Below are positions 1 through 11,331 of a DNA stretch of 64,000 nt, piece after piece; positions within the stretch are counted from its first letter, which is position 1, and every line of letters starts with the position of its first letter. Origin of the DNA: Suillus spraguei (taxonomy: Eukaryota; Basidiomycota; Agaricomycetes; Boletales; Suillaceae); the NCBI GenBank assembly GCA_016800925.1, contig JABCPU010000033.1, positions 124,001 through 188,000 on the forward strand. Direction: 5' to 3'. The notes under the pieces were generated by a model. The model was not told the origin of the DNA. It did not search any database and was given only the letters and a program-made list of their open reading frames with translations. Both the position numbers and the translations under genes were made by a program.

Positions 1-154
1 CGCTCTAGATCAGGCGCTTCAAGGACACATGATCATGTCAGTCACGGTATACGCGGCTTTATCCCTTATCAAACTCAAACCAGACTTCCCTCCCTGATAT
101 ATAATGCCTAGAATCATGGTATGAAAAAAAGCCCGTCCCGAATTCACCACCAAC

Positions 155-3100
155 ATGTTACTCAATAGCGAATATGCTAACCACAAGCTATTGGTTGCAA
201 ACCGAGGAGAGATCGCTGTTCGAATCATTCGAACTGCTCAACGGCTGGGTATAGCAACAGTAGCCATTTACACCTCGTCAGATGCCCTCTCTCCTCACGT
301 TACCATCGCAGACGAAGCCGTTCATTTGCAGAGCCGTGCCAGTGACCAACAAGTTGAACAATTAGTATCGGAGTCGAAGTTGTATTTATCGAGTGCTATT
401 ATCATCTCAATATGCATGCAGTATCGGGTTACCATGGTTCATCCAGGTTATGGATTCCTCTCGGAGAATGAAGAATTTGCACTTTCTGTAGAGGCAGCTG
501 GGATCATCTGGCTCGGTCCGCAACCAGACATTATTCGGACTATGGGTCTAAAGCACGAAGCCCGTCGTCTTGCTGCAGATGCCGGCTTGCAGCTCGTTCC
601 AGGATCCCAAGGTCTTGTAAACACTCTTGACGAGGCCCTAAGCATAGCAAAAACGATTGGATTTCCTGTGATTCTGAAAGCGACGGCTGGGGGAGGGGGG
701 ATGGGCCTTCTTGTTTGTCGAAATGATAGCGACCTCTCCAAATGTTTTATCAGTGCTCAGGAGAGGGCAACCGTAAGTATAATAGTTGACACACATGTTG
801 AAGCTGAATGTACATTCCCAGTCGCTGTTTCATGATGGGGGCGTTTTTATTGAACGATACTACCCTGCAGCACGCCATATCGAAATCCAGGTTAGTATTT
901 GTGAAGTTTGAATCTACCTTGTGCTCCATTTCGGCAAAACAGGTGTTCGGTAATGGACTGGGCGATGTGGTACACATGGGGGAGAGGGAATGCAGTGTTC
1001 AAAGGCGACATCAAAAAGTTGTGGAAGAGACCCCGAGTCCATTCGTTGCAAGTCATTCAGGTGAGCTATTTAGAAAGCTGGTGGAGTAGCCTGTGCTGAT
1101 ATTCCACAGGTCTTCGTGAAGATATGTGTGATGCAGCCGTGAAGCTGTGCAAAACCATCAAATATGCATCCGCAGGTTGGATAGCCTATAATGATCGGCG
1201 GTTGTATCTTACTCATTGCGAGCCAGGTACCGTAGAATTTCTTGTGGACGATGAGTCGGGGGTGTTTTTCTTCCTTGAAATGAACACGCGTATCCAGGTG
1301 CGTGGAGTGGTGATCAACGTCAGTAAACACGTCTTCTAATTGCATATAGGTCGAGCACGCTATCACAGAGGCTATACACCCTGGCCTGGACCTCGTAGAA
1401 ATGATGTTAACGCAAGGAATAGCACAGCGATCTGAAGCGAAAGGTTTTGATCATGCGAGTCAGAGTATGACACAAGCTATTTATGACAAGAACCTCTTGC
1501 CTCTCGTATCCATGCCATTGAAGCCAGAGTCTACTGTGAAAACCCCTCAGAAGGCTTTAAACCCAGTCCAGGTGTCCTCCAGTTCGTGGAATTCCCTCAA
1601 GAGAATTGGCTCCGCGTCGACAGCTGGGTATGTATGCTGCCCTGTGTCCTGCGCTACACTTTAAGTGTAAACTTTGCAGGTGTCAACCGGAACGGAAGTA
1701 ACTCGATTCTTTGACCCTTTGATATGCAAATTAATCGTGACCGGTTCAACACGAGAACAAGCAATTTCCAGGATGGCCCAAATATTGAAAGCCTGCAAAG
1801 TCTTTGGCCCGCCGAACAATCTGGCCTACCTTGCTTCAATATGTGACAGTACTATTTTCAAAGAAGGGAGGGCCACAACACAATTTTTGGACAACTTTGG
1901 TTTCTCCCCAAGGTGTGCAGCTGGATATGAACTAAATGACCCACTGGCTAATTTATTTCGAAGCACATTCACTGTCTTATCAGCTGGTATTGAAATGACT
2001 ATCCAAGACCTACCCGGCAGGCGTATCGGGTTAGGTATTCCGCAAAGCGGCCCCATGGACTCTCAGGCATTCAGCGCAGCCAATATACTTGCTGGCAATA
2101 CACCGGAGACGGAAGCGTTAGAGATCGTCACCCTCCCCGGCGCTGGGTGCAAGCTGAAATTCCACTGTTTTGCTATTGTAGCGATAACTGGCAAGCCAGC
2201 ATCTGTCAAGATCAACGGAGAGCAAGTTTCAATGTGGGCTCGCCTCACTGTCGCCGGAAATGCGACCCTCGATATCACGGGCTTGCCAGGTCCTGGGTTC
2301 AGGGTATATCTAGCAATCAGAGGTGGTTTTCCCGAGTACCACAATATCTTGGATCGAAGTCAACGTCTATGGGCCTTGGAGGCTATCAGGTGCTCCGAGT
2401 TTCTACATTTAGTTAAAATTAGTTTTTGCTTATCATCCTCTCAGGGGAGATCGCTTAGAGTCGGTGATCAGCTTGCTTTAGGTTCGCAACCATCATCAGA
2501 GCGAGATGAAACAGGCCCAGTAGCCTTTTTACTCCCCGAAAGCCTCATCCCGGTTTATCCTCAAGATTGGGTTATCCAAGTCCTGGCTGGACCGCATGAT
2601 GACGCGGAAATTCTGACCCCTGAAGGAAACGCCAAATTCTACTCGACGAGGTGGTCTGTTAGTTCATCAAGTAACAGAATGGGGATACGGTTGGAGAGCA
2701 ATGAAAGCATAAATTGGGCCCGTAACACCGGTGGCGAGGGCGGATCCCACCCGAGCAATATCCTAGACAATGGATATGCGTTAGGGACAGTTAATGTGAA
2801 TGGAGACACACCCGTTATCTTGACGAACGAAGGACCGGACATGGGTGGGTATGTCTGCTTATGTACTGTCGCAACTGGAGAAAGGCAGGCAACTTTTTAA
2901 ATCAAGTGAGTTTTGCTCATCGGTACCCATAGGTGGAAGCTGGGGCAATTGAGTCCTGGTAGTACGGTGACCTTTCGCAGGATTTCATGGCAGGATGCAC
3001 AAGCTTGTATGAAAGCTTTGTTCAGATGGATTGAGGCCGTGCAGGCTGTTGTTGCTGGATCTCAACCACATGTGGGCTTCGTAGATGATGCTTTGGAAGA

Positions 3101-4919
3101 TAAGGAACTCTCTGGAATCCTGCACAGAAATGAGCGGTCACCAGGAAGTCCAAGACCTGCCGTAACATTCCGGCAGGTATGTCGCTCATTACGATCGCTG
3201 GCGACCATCACATCTAACGTCTGAGGTATCAGGCTGGCGACTCCGCTATTCTGGTAGAATATGGAGAGATGCATCTAAATTTTATTATCCGAGCGCGCGT
3301 ACACGCGCTAGAATCGGAAGTGCGCAAGAGGAACGTTAAAGGCATATGGGTGTTTGCTCCATGCATTCGCTCCACAATGGTGCGTTCCATTGTATCATCA
3401 AGATCTTGGTCTGAGCGGAGTTGTTTTAGTGCCATTATGATCCCTCGGTGATATCCCAGTCTGAAGTACTCGCCGTCCTATTAAACACGGAGCGCTCGTT
3501 GCCGGATTCCGCATCAGATCTCCAGTTCCCTGGGCGCAAGATCACGTTCCCGATCGTACTTGACGATCAATGGTGCCATGATGCATTGCAACGATACATG
3601 CGAACTACTAGAAATAGCGCAGTTTATCTACCCAGCAACATCAATTACCTCGCACGAAATAATGGCCTGGAGGGTGGTGTCGATGAGGCGCTTCAAAAAT
3701 TGATGGATTCCGCTTGGGTACGTGCCCTTTGGAATAGCCATTATTGTGTTTCAGCGCTTAAATAAAAATAAAGCTCGTTTTTGGCGTCGGATTTTATCTA
3801 GCTTGTCCTTTCTTAGTTCCAGTAAGCCGACATCAATGGAATGATTTGCTGTTAACAATGGAGCAGATTGATCCACGATGCCGTCTGGTCGGGCAGAAAA
3901 TGAACCCTTCACGAACATACACTCCTAGTGTGAGTTTTGTTCTACCGGAAAATAAATAAATAGGTGATATGTCAAATCGTTGCAGGGAGCGGTTGGGATC
4001 GCTGGTCCCGTGGCGGCCATTTATCCGGTCGTCTCGCCTGGAGGATACCAGCTATTTGGGCGCACGCTTCCAGCTTGGCAAACCTGGGGAAAGGGGCCTG
4101 ATTTTGCCTCTGATCGACCTTGGCTGCTTCAGCCATTTGACCAGGTAACCTAGTCGATACAGGTCCATTGTTCGCTTTCTTACTAAAAACAACTTCACAG
4201 GTCCTCTTCGAACCCGTTAGCGAGGAACGCTATCTCGAAGTGTGTCTGTTTGTTGGAGGGATATATCCGAGCTGACATGTTATGAAGATTGAACAGGAAT
4301 TCAATGCCGGACAGTACAAATTCAAGGCAAGCCAGTAGCCTCTTGCAGGGTGAATGATTGTAATGTGGTGATAGATTGAGCCAGCGGTCTTTTCTATGGC
4401 GGCATATATCACATTCACCGACTGCATACGGCAGGAGATTATAGAGTTTAAGCGAAAACAGGCGGAAGGAACAGCGAGAGAGGAAGCACAGTAAGTGAGG
4501 CCTTGAACGACGAGCTATAACATATTGATTACTGGCGATGTTGTAAGTGAGACCAAACTGTTGCGTGAATGGCAGGCGCAGAAGGCGGTGAAGGCTCCGC
4601 CTACTACGGCATTGGTGGATGATATCGGTATGATGGAGTTTGGATTTCGAGACAAATTACTGACTCATCCGCAGACATTGAACCTGGTAACACAAGCGTC
4701 GCTTCTTCCATGTCAGCATCTATTTGGAAGATTAAATGCCAGCCCGGAGACGTCATACAATCTGCTGATAATATTCTGATTATCCTCGAAGCGATGAAGA
4801 CCGAGATTAATATTCTTGCAGGAGAGGATAATATTGGAAAGGTAGTAAAATGCTTGGGTAAAGGGATTAGGGAAGGAGCAAGTGTTCAAGTGGGGGACAT
4901 CCTAGCATGGTTTAAATAG
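155..4919 (+). CDS. DUR1,2: Urea carboxylase-like biotin enzyme (carboxylase half of urea amidolyase), with two frame slips
   Basis: Seen: an ATP-grasp biotin carboxylase N-terminus ([51 protein letters not shown]), then an AHS2 domain (about 2000-3000, IPPSGPMD-like IPQSGPMD), an AHS1 domain (about 3230-4230, [11 protein letters not shown]) and a C-terminal biotinyl domain with the lysine of EAMKTE at 4797-4799. Known: this order is urea carboxylase, which makes allophanate from urea and bicarbonate; fungal urea amidolyase fuses it to an N-terminal allophanate hydrolase. That hydrolase is not visible; only 154 bp precede the ATG, so it is absent or lies upstream. There are about fifteen short introns, one of GC-AG type (2885-2932). 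Frame breaks: near 1495, before [13 protein letters not shown], and near 2338, before VPQYLGSKS; both fit a lost base. A broken gene or an assembly error; family call firm, activity unknown. Confidence 0.86.
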
Positions 4920-5000
4920 TTATGTGTAGACCGTGGTTGTAACATTGGACTGGGCACCGGGAAGGCAAATACACTAGCCTACGTCATACATTCCTAACGA

Positions 5001-5099
5001 GTCCTGAAATAACTGACTGCCAACATCACGGTTATCCTTCTCAACCTCGATTCCGGGAATGTACTTTCCAGTCGCCTTCTTCCAAGCGTATGAAACCGA
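5001..5099 (-). pseudogene. Orphan 3' tail of an F-box gene
   Basis: This 99-bp stretch resembles 5237-5337, the last codons of the adjacent F-box gene, including the GTCCTGAAAT start, the AACATCACGGTTATCCTT block and the CAGTCGCCTTCTTCCAAGCG block. It is absent from the otherwise parallel sequence of the second duplication unit near 8130. It is therefore a third partial copy, inserted or left behind between the urea carboxylase stop and the F-box gene. No independent function is expected. Confidence 0.6.
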
Positions 5100-5245
5100 C
5101 AACAGAATTAAGGAAACACTGATGAGACACACGAAATAAAACAGAACCATGTTCTAGATTGCGAGACGACGACTGAGGTACAAGCTAAGGGAAAGAGGTG
5201 CGGTGAACCACATACGTAAGCAACGAGGCTTACAGAGTCCTGAAA

Positions 5246-6513
5246 TTACCAATTCCCAACATCACGGTTATCCTTGTCAACACTCCGGTAGAGTACTTTC
5301 CAGTCGCCTTCTTCCAAGCGTATGGAACCGAGATTAGTATTGATGCGCTTCACATTGGGAAATGCTGGAATTATTGTCCCCTTCAAGCAGTCAGAGATAA
5401 TAATGAGCGTTTCTTTCCAATGACCAAAGTCAATACTGAGTTCCTCCAAGCTAGGAAGGGTACCAGGTCCATCACAGAGAGTAGATACCAGCTGCCATGA
5501 AGATGAGTTGGCAAGGTAGCAGTATACGCGAGATAAAGCGTACCATTTCTACGTCATGCCGCAGTACAGTGTAATCAAATCCCCTTATAGTGCAAGAGTG
5601 CAGCCGAGTGAAGAGCTTCTTCAGTGAAAGCTTACTCATGAGCGGCGAAGCCACCACTCTTCCCAGCGTCAAGGTTACGCTCTGGAGGCCAGATAGATGC
5701 TGAAACACGTGAAATAGCGAATCCATGTCGGACATTTGTGGATAGAGAACCAAATTGTCGATAGTAAGCTGACGAAAGGACACGACCTTCAGGACTGCCT
5801 CTGCATTATCTGCAATGAGCGAGCGCAAGGAAGTAGTTGCGATTGGCCGAAGGGTGAAGGTAGTTGGAGAGCCTCTTAAGCCAAATAATTTGACAGTGCG
5901 AACGGTTAATTGTGTATCAGGCGGATCTTCTATGAAGGAGCAGGAGTGGAACTCGAGGATGTCGAGCTGCTTCAATTCTGCCAGTGCTTCCCAATGTTCT
6001 TTCTTCAGAAAAGAATCAAAGAAGAACACATTTTGGATGTTCGACATACGCGTCATTGCTTGGCAATACAGCGTGGCGAACGGAAAGAGGAGCCACTTCG
6101 CCTCCTTGCTAAGATCCCAAAATTTGAAGGTGCACTCCTTGACGTAGAGTGCAACTGATTTGGCTGGCTCAGTATTTGCCACAATCTGTCTGGCCCATTT
6201 TGTCTTGCGTGTAGCCTGTGCCCTGCTGCCATTCGTATCTCCAAAAAATGTGATACACTCGAAGACACGCGGCAACGCAACGGAGCAGAAAAGACGGCAC
6301 ACGAGTGCGAGGGCTGAGAAGGTTTCAACATGCTGTTCTCTCAGTGGCTGATCGGTTGGCGCAATGCAATCAAAAATCGCAAGATATATTTCATTTGGGA
6401 TTAAAGGCAAGCTGGTCTGACCATTCCGACGAAGAGGCGCTAAGGTCGCAAGTTGAAGATTGACAGTTTATAGTTGATGATAGAAATCACTCACTGGACC
6501 AGAAAAAATTCAT
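5246..6513 (-). CDS. F-box-like protein, copy 1 of a tandem pair
   Basis: The start is placed at ATG 6513-6511 because a 55-bp intron (6494-6440) then joins MNFFWST to PLRRNGQTSL, and the same splice works in the second copy. An F-box-like helix follows (PNEIYLAIFDCI ... FSALALVCRLFCSVALPRVFE), then about 270 residues without a clear domain, as is usual for the expanded agaricomycete F-box families that recruit substrates to SCF ubiquitin ligases. Near 5530 the reading frame changes to the last exon (VSTLCDGPGTLPSLEEL ... DVGNW stop). The same change occurs in copy 2, so it is either an intron I cannot place or a break older than the duplication. Part of the segmental duplication 4757-6603. 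Confidence 0.65.
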
Positions 6514-6603
6514 GATGGATTAAAATTATACAGATGCTTAACTAATATCAGATGACATGACGACATCGGCTCAATACAAATACAAATACTTATAAATAAA
6601 GAC

Positions 6604-7907
6604 CACAGAACACGTGAGAGACACTTGAGCTAATATTGAAACAAAGTCTTTGTTTAAGTCTATGTACGACTGTAAATGTTAACAGACACTTTTCGGACTT
6701 CATTACCATGTCTTTTCCGACATTCGTTTATTCTCTTCAAATACTTGCTGTTCCATCGCTAACTAACCCGGGAAAGCCAATCTGTTTAATGTCTGCATAT
6801 GGTTGGATTTAAATAAGGTACGTTTTTCGAAAATTCTTAAGTCCTTCGTCAGCTCATGCCATGTTGGACAATGCGGATAAGATCAAGCTCGAAGCACCTT
6901 TGAAACCAAGTGGCCAGCGCCTGTGGTAAGTCCCAAACAAGCTTATTATGCGACGCTCATGGTGCATGGCCATATTCCGCTCTCAGTTGATGTGTTATAT
7001 CTCGTCTTTTGAGCTTCTTAGCCGACGCTGATGCCAGTGTGCCACGGCCATGTTCCGCTCCCAGGATATGCGCAATCTCGTCTCTCAAGCTTCTTAGGGT
7101 GACGCTAATATTCGGTGCCACTGCGATGTCCCACTCTCAGTTTGTGCGTGATCTCGTTCTTAAGCGACGCTGATGGTGCCACGGCCATGTTCCGCTCTCA
7201 GTTGGTGTGTAATCTGTTCTCTTATCTTTCAAGCTTCTCATAGCGATGTTGATGGTGCTACGGCCATGTCCCACTCTCAGCTGGTGTGTGATCTTTATCT
7301 GCTGGTATGAGGCGTTGAGTTTGTTCCCGTCTACGATATGGGCACTTGTGGTCGCCTTCTCTCTATACATGCGCTCGTTTCGTGGCTCCGCTCACAATCT
7401 CATCTCCCGAGGGTCGCGTACAACACTCTGCTTATTATTCTCGGATTCATCTTGCTCTCCACATCGACACACCCTTTGTTGCACTTCAATCTACTGGTCT
7501 AACCTTCCTGTCTTTTTTCCTCGAGCATGCTCACCGAAATCACGGGATATCTGCCTAAGTCGTCGCATAGATCTTTTCCTTCCTGATCTCACTACCTGCA
7601 GAAACCAGCGCACCATGAAGATACCAGTACTAGCTGGGTATCCTTATCTTCCTCTCCCCATTCAAGTTTGAGTCATTTGTTGGCTGACGGTCTTGATTTG
7701 GGAATGTACTAAGAGTACCGTTAGGGCGGCGACATGGCGTCGTGCCCCATACTTCGTTGGATGATCAAGGGGGACGAGGGGATTAGGGATAAGCCAATGC
7801 GAAGCGGCCAGAAGCTGGCGGGTATCCAGAAGCATAGGGATTCTTGCATTTGTAACCAGACGCTTCAAATATAATTGTATTCAGACACTAATCGGGCACA
7901 CGAATCA
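6604..7907. other. Spacer between the two duplication units
   Basis: Apart from the degenerate tandem repeat at 6951-7300 I see no supported gene. A 141-residue open frame at 7246-7671 on the plus strand runs out of the repeat and shows no recognisable domain or codon pattern, so I do not call it. Confidence 0.5.
6951..7300. repeat. Degenerate tandem repeat, five units of about 65-79 bp
   Basis: Units begin with variants of CGACGCTGATGGTGCC at about 6951, 7023, 7099, 7164 and 7243. Each continues with a variant of ACGGCCATGTTCCGCTCTCAG, then GTGTGTAATCTCGTTC and often TCAAGCTTCTTA. The units are diverged from one another, so this is an old array rather than a recent microsatellite. Confidence 0.75.
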
Positions 7908-8040
7908 TACAATCTGCCAATAATACTCTGCTAATATTCTTGCAGGAGAAGAAAATATCGGAAAGGTAGTAAAAAGCTTGGGTAAAGGGATTAGGGAAGG
8001 AGCAGGTGTCTGAATTGGGAACAACCTAACGTGGTTTGAA
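7908..8040 (+). pseudogene. Duplicated biotinyl-domain tail of the urea carboxylase gene
   Basis: The stretch repeats the last part of the urea carboxylase gene (4757-4919) plus its 3' flank (compare GGAAAGGTAGTAAAA and GGGTAAAGGGATTAGGGAAG). About 29 bp that encode the biotin attachment site in the original are deleted here, and a TGA follows in the copied frame. It cannot make a working biotin carrier. It marks the left edge of the second duplication unit. Confidence 0.85.
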
Positions 8041-8299
8041 TAGTTATGTGTAGCCTGTGGTTGTAACATTGGACTGGACACCGGGGAAGGCAAATACATT
8101 GCCCTACGCCATACTGAAAGTAAGTCGTGGCCAAACGACGAGAAACACTGACGAGACACATGAAACAAAACAGAACCATGTTCTAGATTGCGAGACGATG
8201 ACAGTGAGCTAAGGGAAAGAGGCACAACCACATCATTGATGATACGTAGGTGTACGTAAGCAACCAGGCTTACAGATACATTTATAACGAGTCCTGAAA

Positions 8300-9575
8300 T
8301 TACCAATTCCCAACATCACGGTTGTCCTCGTCAACACTCCGGTAGAGTACTTTCCAGTCGCCTTCTTCCAAGCGCATGGAACCGAGATTAGTATTGATGC
8401 GCTTCACATTGGGAAATGCTGGAATTATTGTCCTCTCCAAGCAGTCAGAGAAAATATCGAGCTTTTCTTCCCAATGATCGAAGTGAAGATTGAGTTCCTC
8501 CAAGCTAGGAAGGGTATCAGGTCCATCACAGAGGGTAGACACCACCTGCCACGAAGATGAGTTTGGAAGGTAGCAGTATACGCGAGATAAAGCATACCAT
8601 CTTCACCTCATCCCGCGTCATAATGGCTTCGCCTCTTATAGTGCAAGAGTGCAAGCAAGTGAAGAGCTTCTTTAGTGAAAACTTGCTGATGTGCTGCCAA
8701 GCCGCCATCACTCCTTCGAACCCCAAGGTTATGTTCTGGAGGTCAGACAGACGCTGAAACACGTGAATCAGCGAATCCGTTTTGGAAATTGGTTTGAGAA
8801 CCAAATTGTGGATGGTAAGCTGACGAAAGGACACGATCTTCAGGACTGCCTCTACATCATCTGCATGGAGCTCGCGCAAGGAAGTAGTTGCGATTGGCCG
8901 AAGGGTGAAGGTAGTTGGAGAGTATTCTTTGTATTTGTCAAAGAGCTTGACAGTGCGGACGGTTAATTGTATATCAGGCGGATCCTCTATGAAGGAGCAG
9001 GAGTGGAACTCGAGGACGTCGAGCTGCTTCAATTCTGCCAGTGCTTCCCAATGTTCTTTCTTCAAAAAAGAATTGAAGAAGAACACTTTTTGGATGTTCG
9101 ACATACGCGTCATTGCTTGGCAATACAGCGTTGCGAACGGAAGGAACCGCCACCTTGTCTCCTTGTTAATATTCCAAAGTCTGAAGGTGCACTCCTTGAC
9201 GTAGAGTGCAACTGACGTGGCTGGCTCATTATTTGCCACAATCTGTCTAGCCCATTTCGTCTTGCAAGAAGCCTGCAAGAAGCTGACATTCGGATCCATA
9301 TCCGCCCAGAATGTATTACGCTCAAACACACGCGGCAATGCGACGGAGCGGAAAAAACGGCACACGAGTGCGAGGCTGAGAATATTTCAACGTCCTCTCT
9401 TTCCAGTGGCTGATCGGCTGGCGCAATGTAACCAAAAATCGCAAGATATATTTCGATTGGGACTGAAGTCAAGCTGGTCCGACCATTCCGACGAAGAGGA
9501 GCTAATACACAAGATTGCAAGTTGAAGATTTACAGTTGATGATAGAAACGACTCACTGGACCAGGATAAAACCAT
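8300..9575 (-). pseudogene. F-box-like protein, copy 2, frameshifted
   Basis: This is the paralogue of the gene at 5246-6513. It keeps the ATG (9575-9573), the first intron, the F-box start (PIEIYLAIFGYIAP) and the C-terminal exon (VSTLCDGPDTLPSLEEL ... DVGNW stop). Within the F-box, copy 1 reads GCGAGGGCTGAG on the plus strand (near 6310) where copy 2 reads GCGAGGCTGAG (near 9373). That one-base loss shifts the frame just before the LVCRLF segment and disables the F-box in copy 2. The second frame change near 8560 is shared with copy 1. The remaining frames are long, so the loss is recent or a sequence error. Confidence 0.65.
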
Positions 9576-9708
9576 GATGGATTTAAATTATACCGCCAAT
9601 AAGTATCAGATGAACATGCTACAACGGCAGTATAAGTTCGTGGTTAGAGGTTGACCTACTACGAGATCGGTTCGACTCGGCTAGATACAAATCCTTATAA
9701 ATAGAGAT

Positions 9709-11331
9709 TCTGTGATCCGAATTTCAATTTCAGGCTAGGCCAGGTGAAAATTGATGAACCCTTCTCCCACTAGTGGGAGACAGATGCAAACACGCATTAA
9801 TGCAGGTAGTTACAAGACTCTTGTATTGCATTAACAAGCATCAGTAAAACCTCAACGTACTATAGTAGGTTCCACCCACGTGGTCCGAATGGCTATCATT
9901 CGACCGGTAGCTTGTGCAGAACTATCTTCGTGTCCTACTAGTCAGGCCATCATCACACTCGACAATGGTTCGAACGAGATTTTCATTTCCCCGCACATGA
10001 CTTATACAGTCATGGACAATTGTCGAGCGGCATTTCGTCTGCCATACAATCCCGACTATACCATCTCAGTCCACCTCTCACACAAAATCATGACAAAGCG
10101 TTCTCAAAACACGCAAATCTACCTCTTAAGTACTAGCAACTCAGTGATTCCCACCCATAATTAAACAATATCCCTTCTCATCTCGAAACACTATTGTCTT
10201 CGATTCATATTGACGTGGGTCTGGGGCTCAGTGAGCAATACGAGTACCTAGTGTGTCGAGCAATGCTTCAAGATCAATGTCATAGATAAGATCTAGACTA
10301 GATCCCAGGGTTGGCGATCTCGTCACATGCAAGCTGTAGAATGATGTTCAGTGATTTGTTTCGTATTATAATCTTACTGACTTCCGTAAAATAACGAATT
10401 ATAAGCGCGGAAACTCCGACTCAGGCTAAATGGACATGTGGGAGCTGGAATCAAACTGCTACAGGTGATTAATACTGACTCACATTCCACAGTAGTAACC
10501 GAAGTTTCCCTGTTTGTGATGAACATGTGAAACATAAGGCTATTTCAATGATGTTGGAGTACCCCGATAACTCACATGGTCATATCAGATAGACTGGTGA
10601 CCAGCCCTTCTATGAGGCAAACCGTCGATAGAAGCGTTTGCCTCATAGAAGGGCTGGTCACCAGTCTACATATCAGACCGGAGTCTGGTCTCGGGCGTAA
10701 ATTTATAGCGCAGAATGGTGTCGCCGTGCCGGGCATGTCATCGACCAGGAACACGACACAATAGGATTCTTCTAGTTCTGCTTTGGCCGCAGTATCATCG
10801 ACGAATGTGTGTGATCTGATGGCGGTGTTATTCAGGTTATACTATCACTCATACTTGCTGTACACGGATGACAGAGGTCAAGTACTAAAAGTACTAGGAA
10901 TTGACATGGTGAGAATGCCATGGACATTTACAGTTAGCGCTTGCCAGTCGCCACTGCCGATAGCACCTTATCGACAAATGAGTAGCTGCCAGCAAGTTTT
11001 AGTACCGCCTGGACCATGCACTGGAGGTAGTCGACTTCGGAGCTTGCTTTTAAGAAAGACCCCAGTACCAGTGAACGTTCTATCTGATGCGGCCGGCGGA
11101 GCATAGATCGAGATTCGCAAGCCAAGCTTTTCGTCGGCCGTAAATTTTAATCGATTTACATTTATAGCAACTTTCCGGCATAAATAAGGAATTTTAAATA
11201 GTTTTTAGCATGTTCCATGTGCACTGATCTGATTCCGTATCTTTCTTTGCACTTACATACTTGCAATAACCGTACAAAAGCCGGGACCATTAACATGGCT
11301 ACCTCCCGACCATTCGTCCTTCCTGACCATC
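9709..11331. other. Intergenic stretch with a palindromic insertion and a possible coding remnant
   Basis: The palindrome at 10581-10677 is listed separately. On the minus strand two open blocks (about 10860-10680 and 11125-10934) read like coding sequence: one contains FVDDTAAKAELEESYCVV and VDDMPGTATPFCAINLRP, the other DYLQCMVQAVLKLAGSYSF. They could be exons of one decayed gene, interrupted by the palindrome, but I recognise no family and cannot join them with confidence. Confidence 0.3.
10581..10677. mobile_element. 79-bp palindromic miniature element flanked by a 9-bp direct repeat
   Basis: Seen: two 33-bp perfectly complementary arms (10590-10622 and 10636-10668) separated by a 13-bp loop. 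They are bordered directly on both sides by CATATCAGA (10581-10589 and 10669-10677). The outer arm sequence is TAGACTGGTGACCAGCCC. Inference: a foldback or MITE-like insertion with a 9-bp target duplication, the size made by Mutator-like transposases. It has no coding capacity. An alternative is a template-switch hairpin beside a chance 9-bp repeat. Confidence 0.6.

Larger units (their letters stand above)
7908..9708. repeat. Second unit of a tandem segmental duplication (first unit 4757-6603)
   Basis: Both units contain, in order, the 3' end of the urea carboxylase gene, its flank with AGAACCATGTTCTAGATTGC, a minus-strand F-box gene and its promoter side as far as the ACAAAT.CTTATAAATA motif. 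Similarity is high in the coding parts and lower at the edges. Unit 1 carries an extra F-box tail (5001-5099) missing from unit 2; unit 2 has lost the biotin site. The 1.3-kb spacer is unrelated. Confidence 0.85.

Noticed and set aside
7246..7671. Plus-strand open frame of 141 codons
   Set aside because: It begins inside the degenerate tandem array, has no recognisable domain and a Cys/Ser/Leu-rich composition typical of random frames.
9635..9695. tRNA-like segment with GGTTCGACTCG
   Set aside because: A B-box-like word is present, but I could not pair an acceptor stem or place an anticodon loop.
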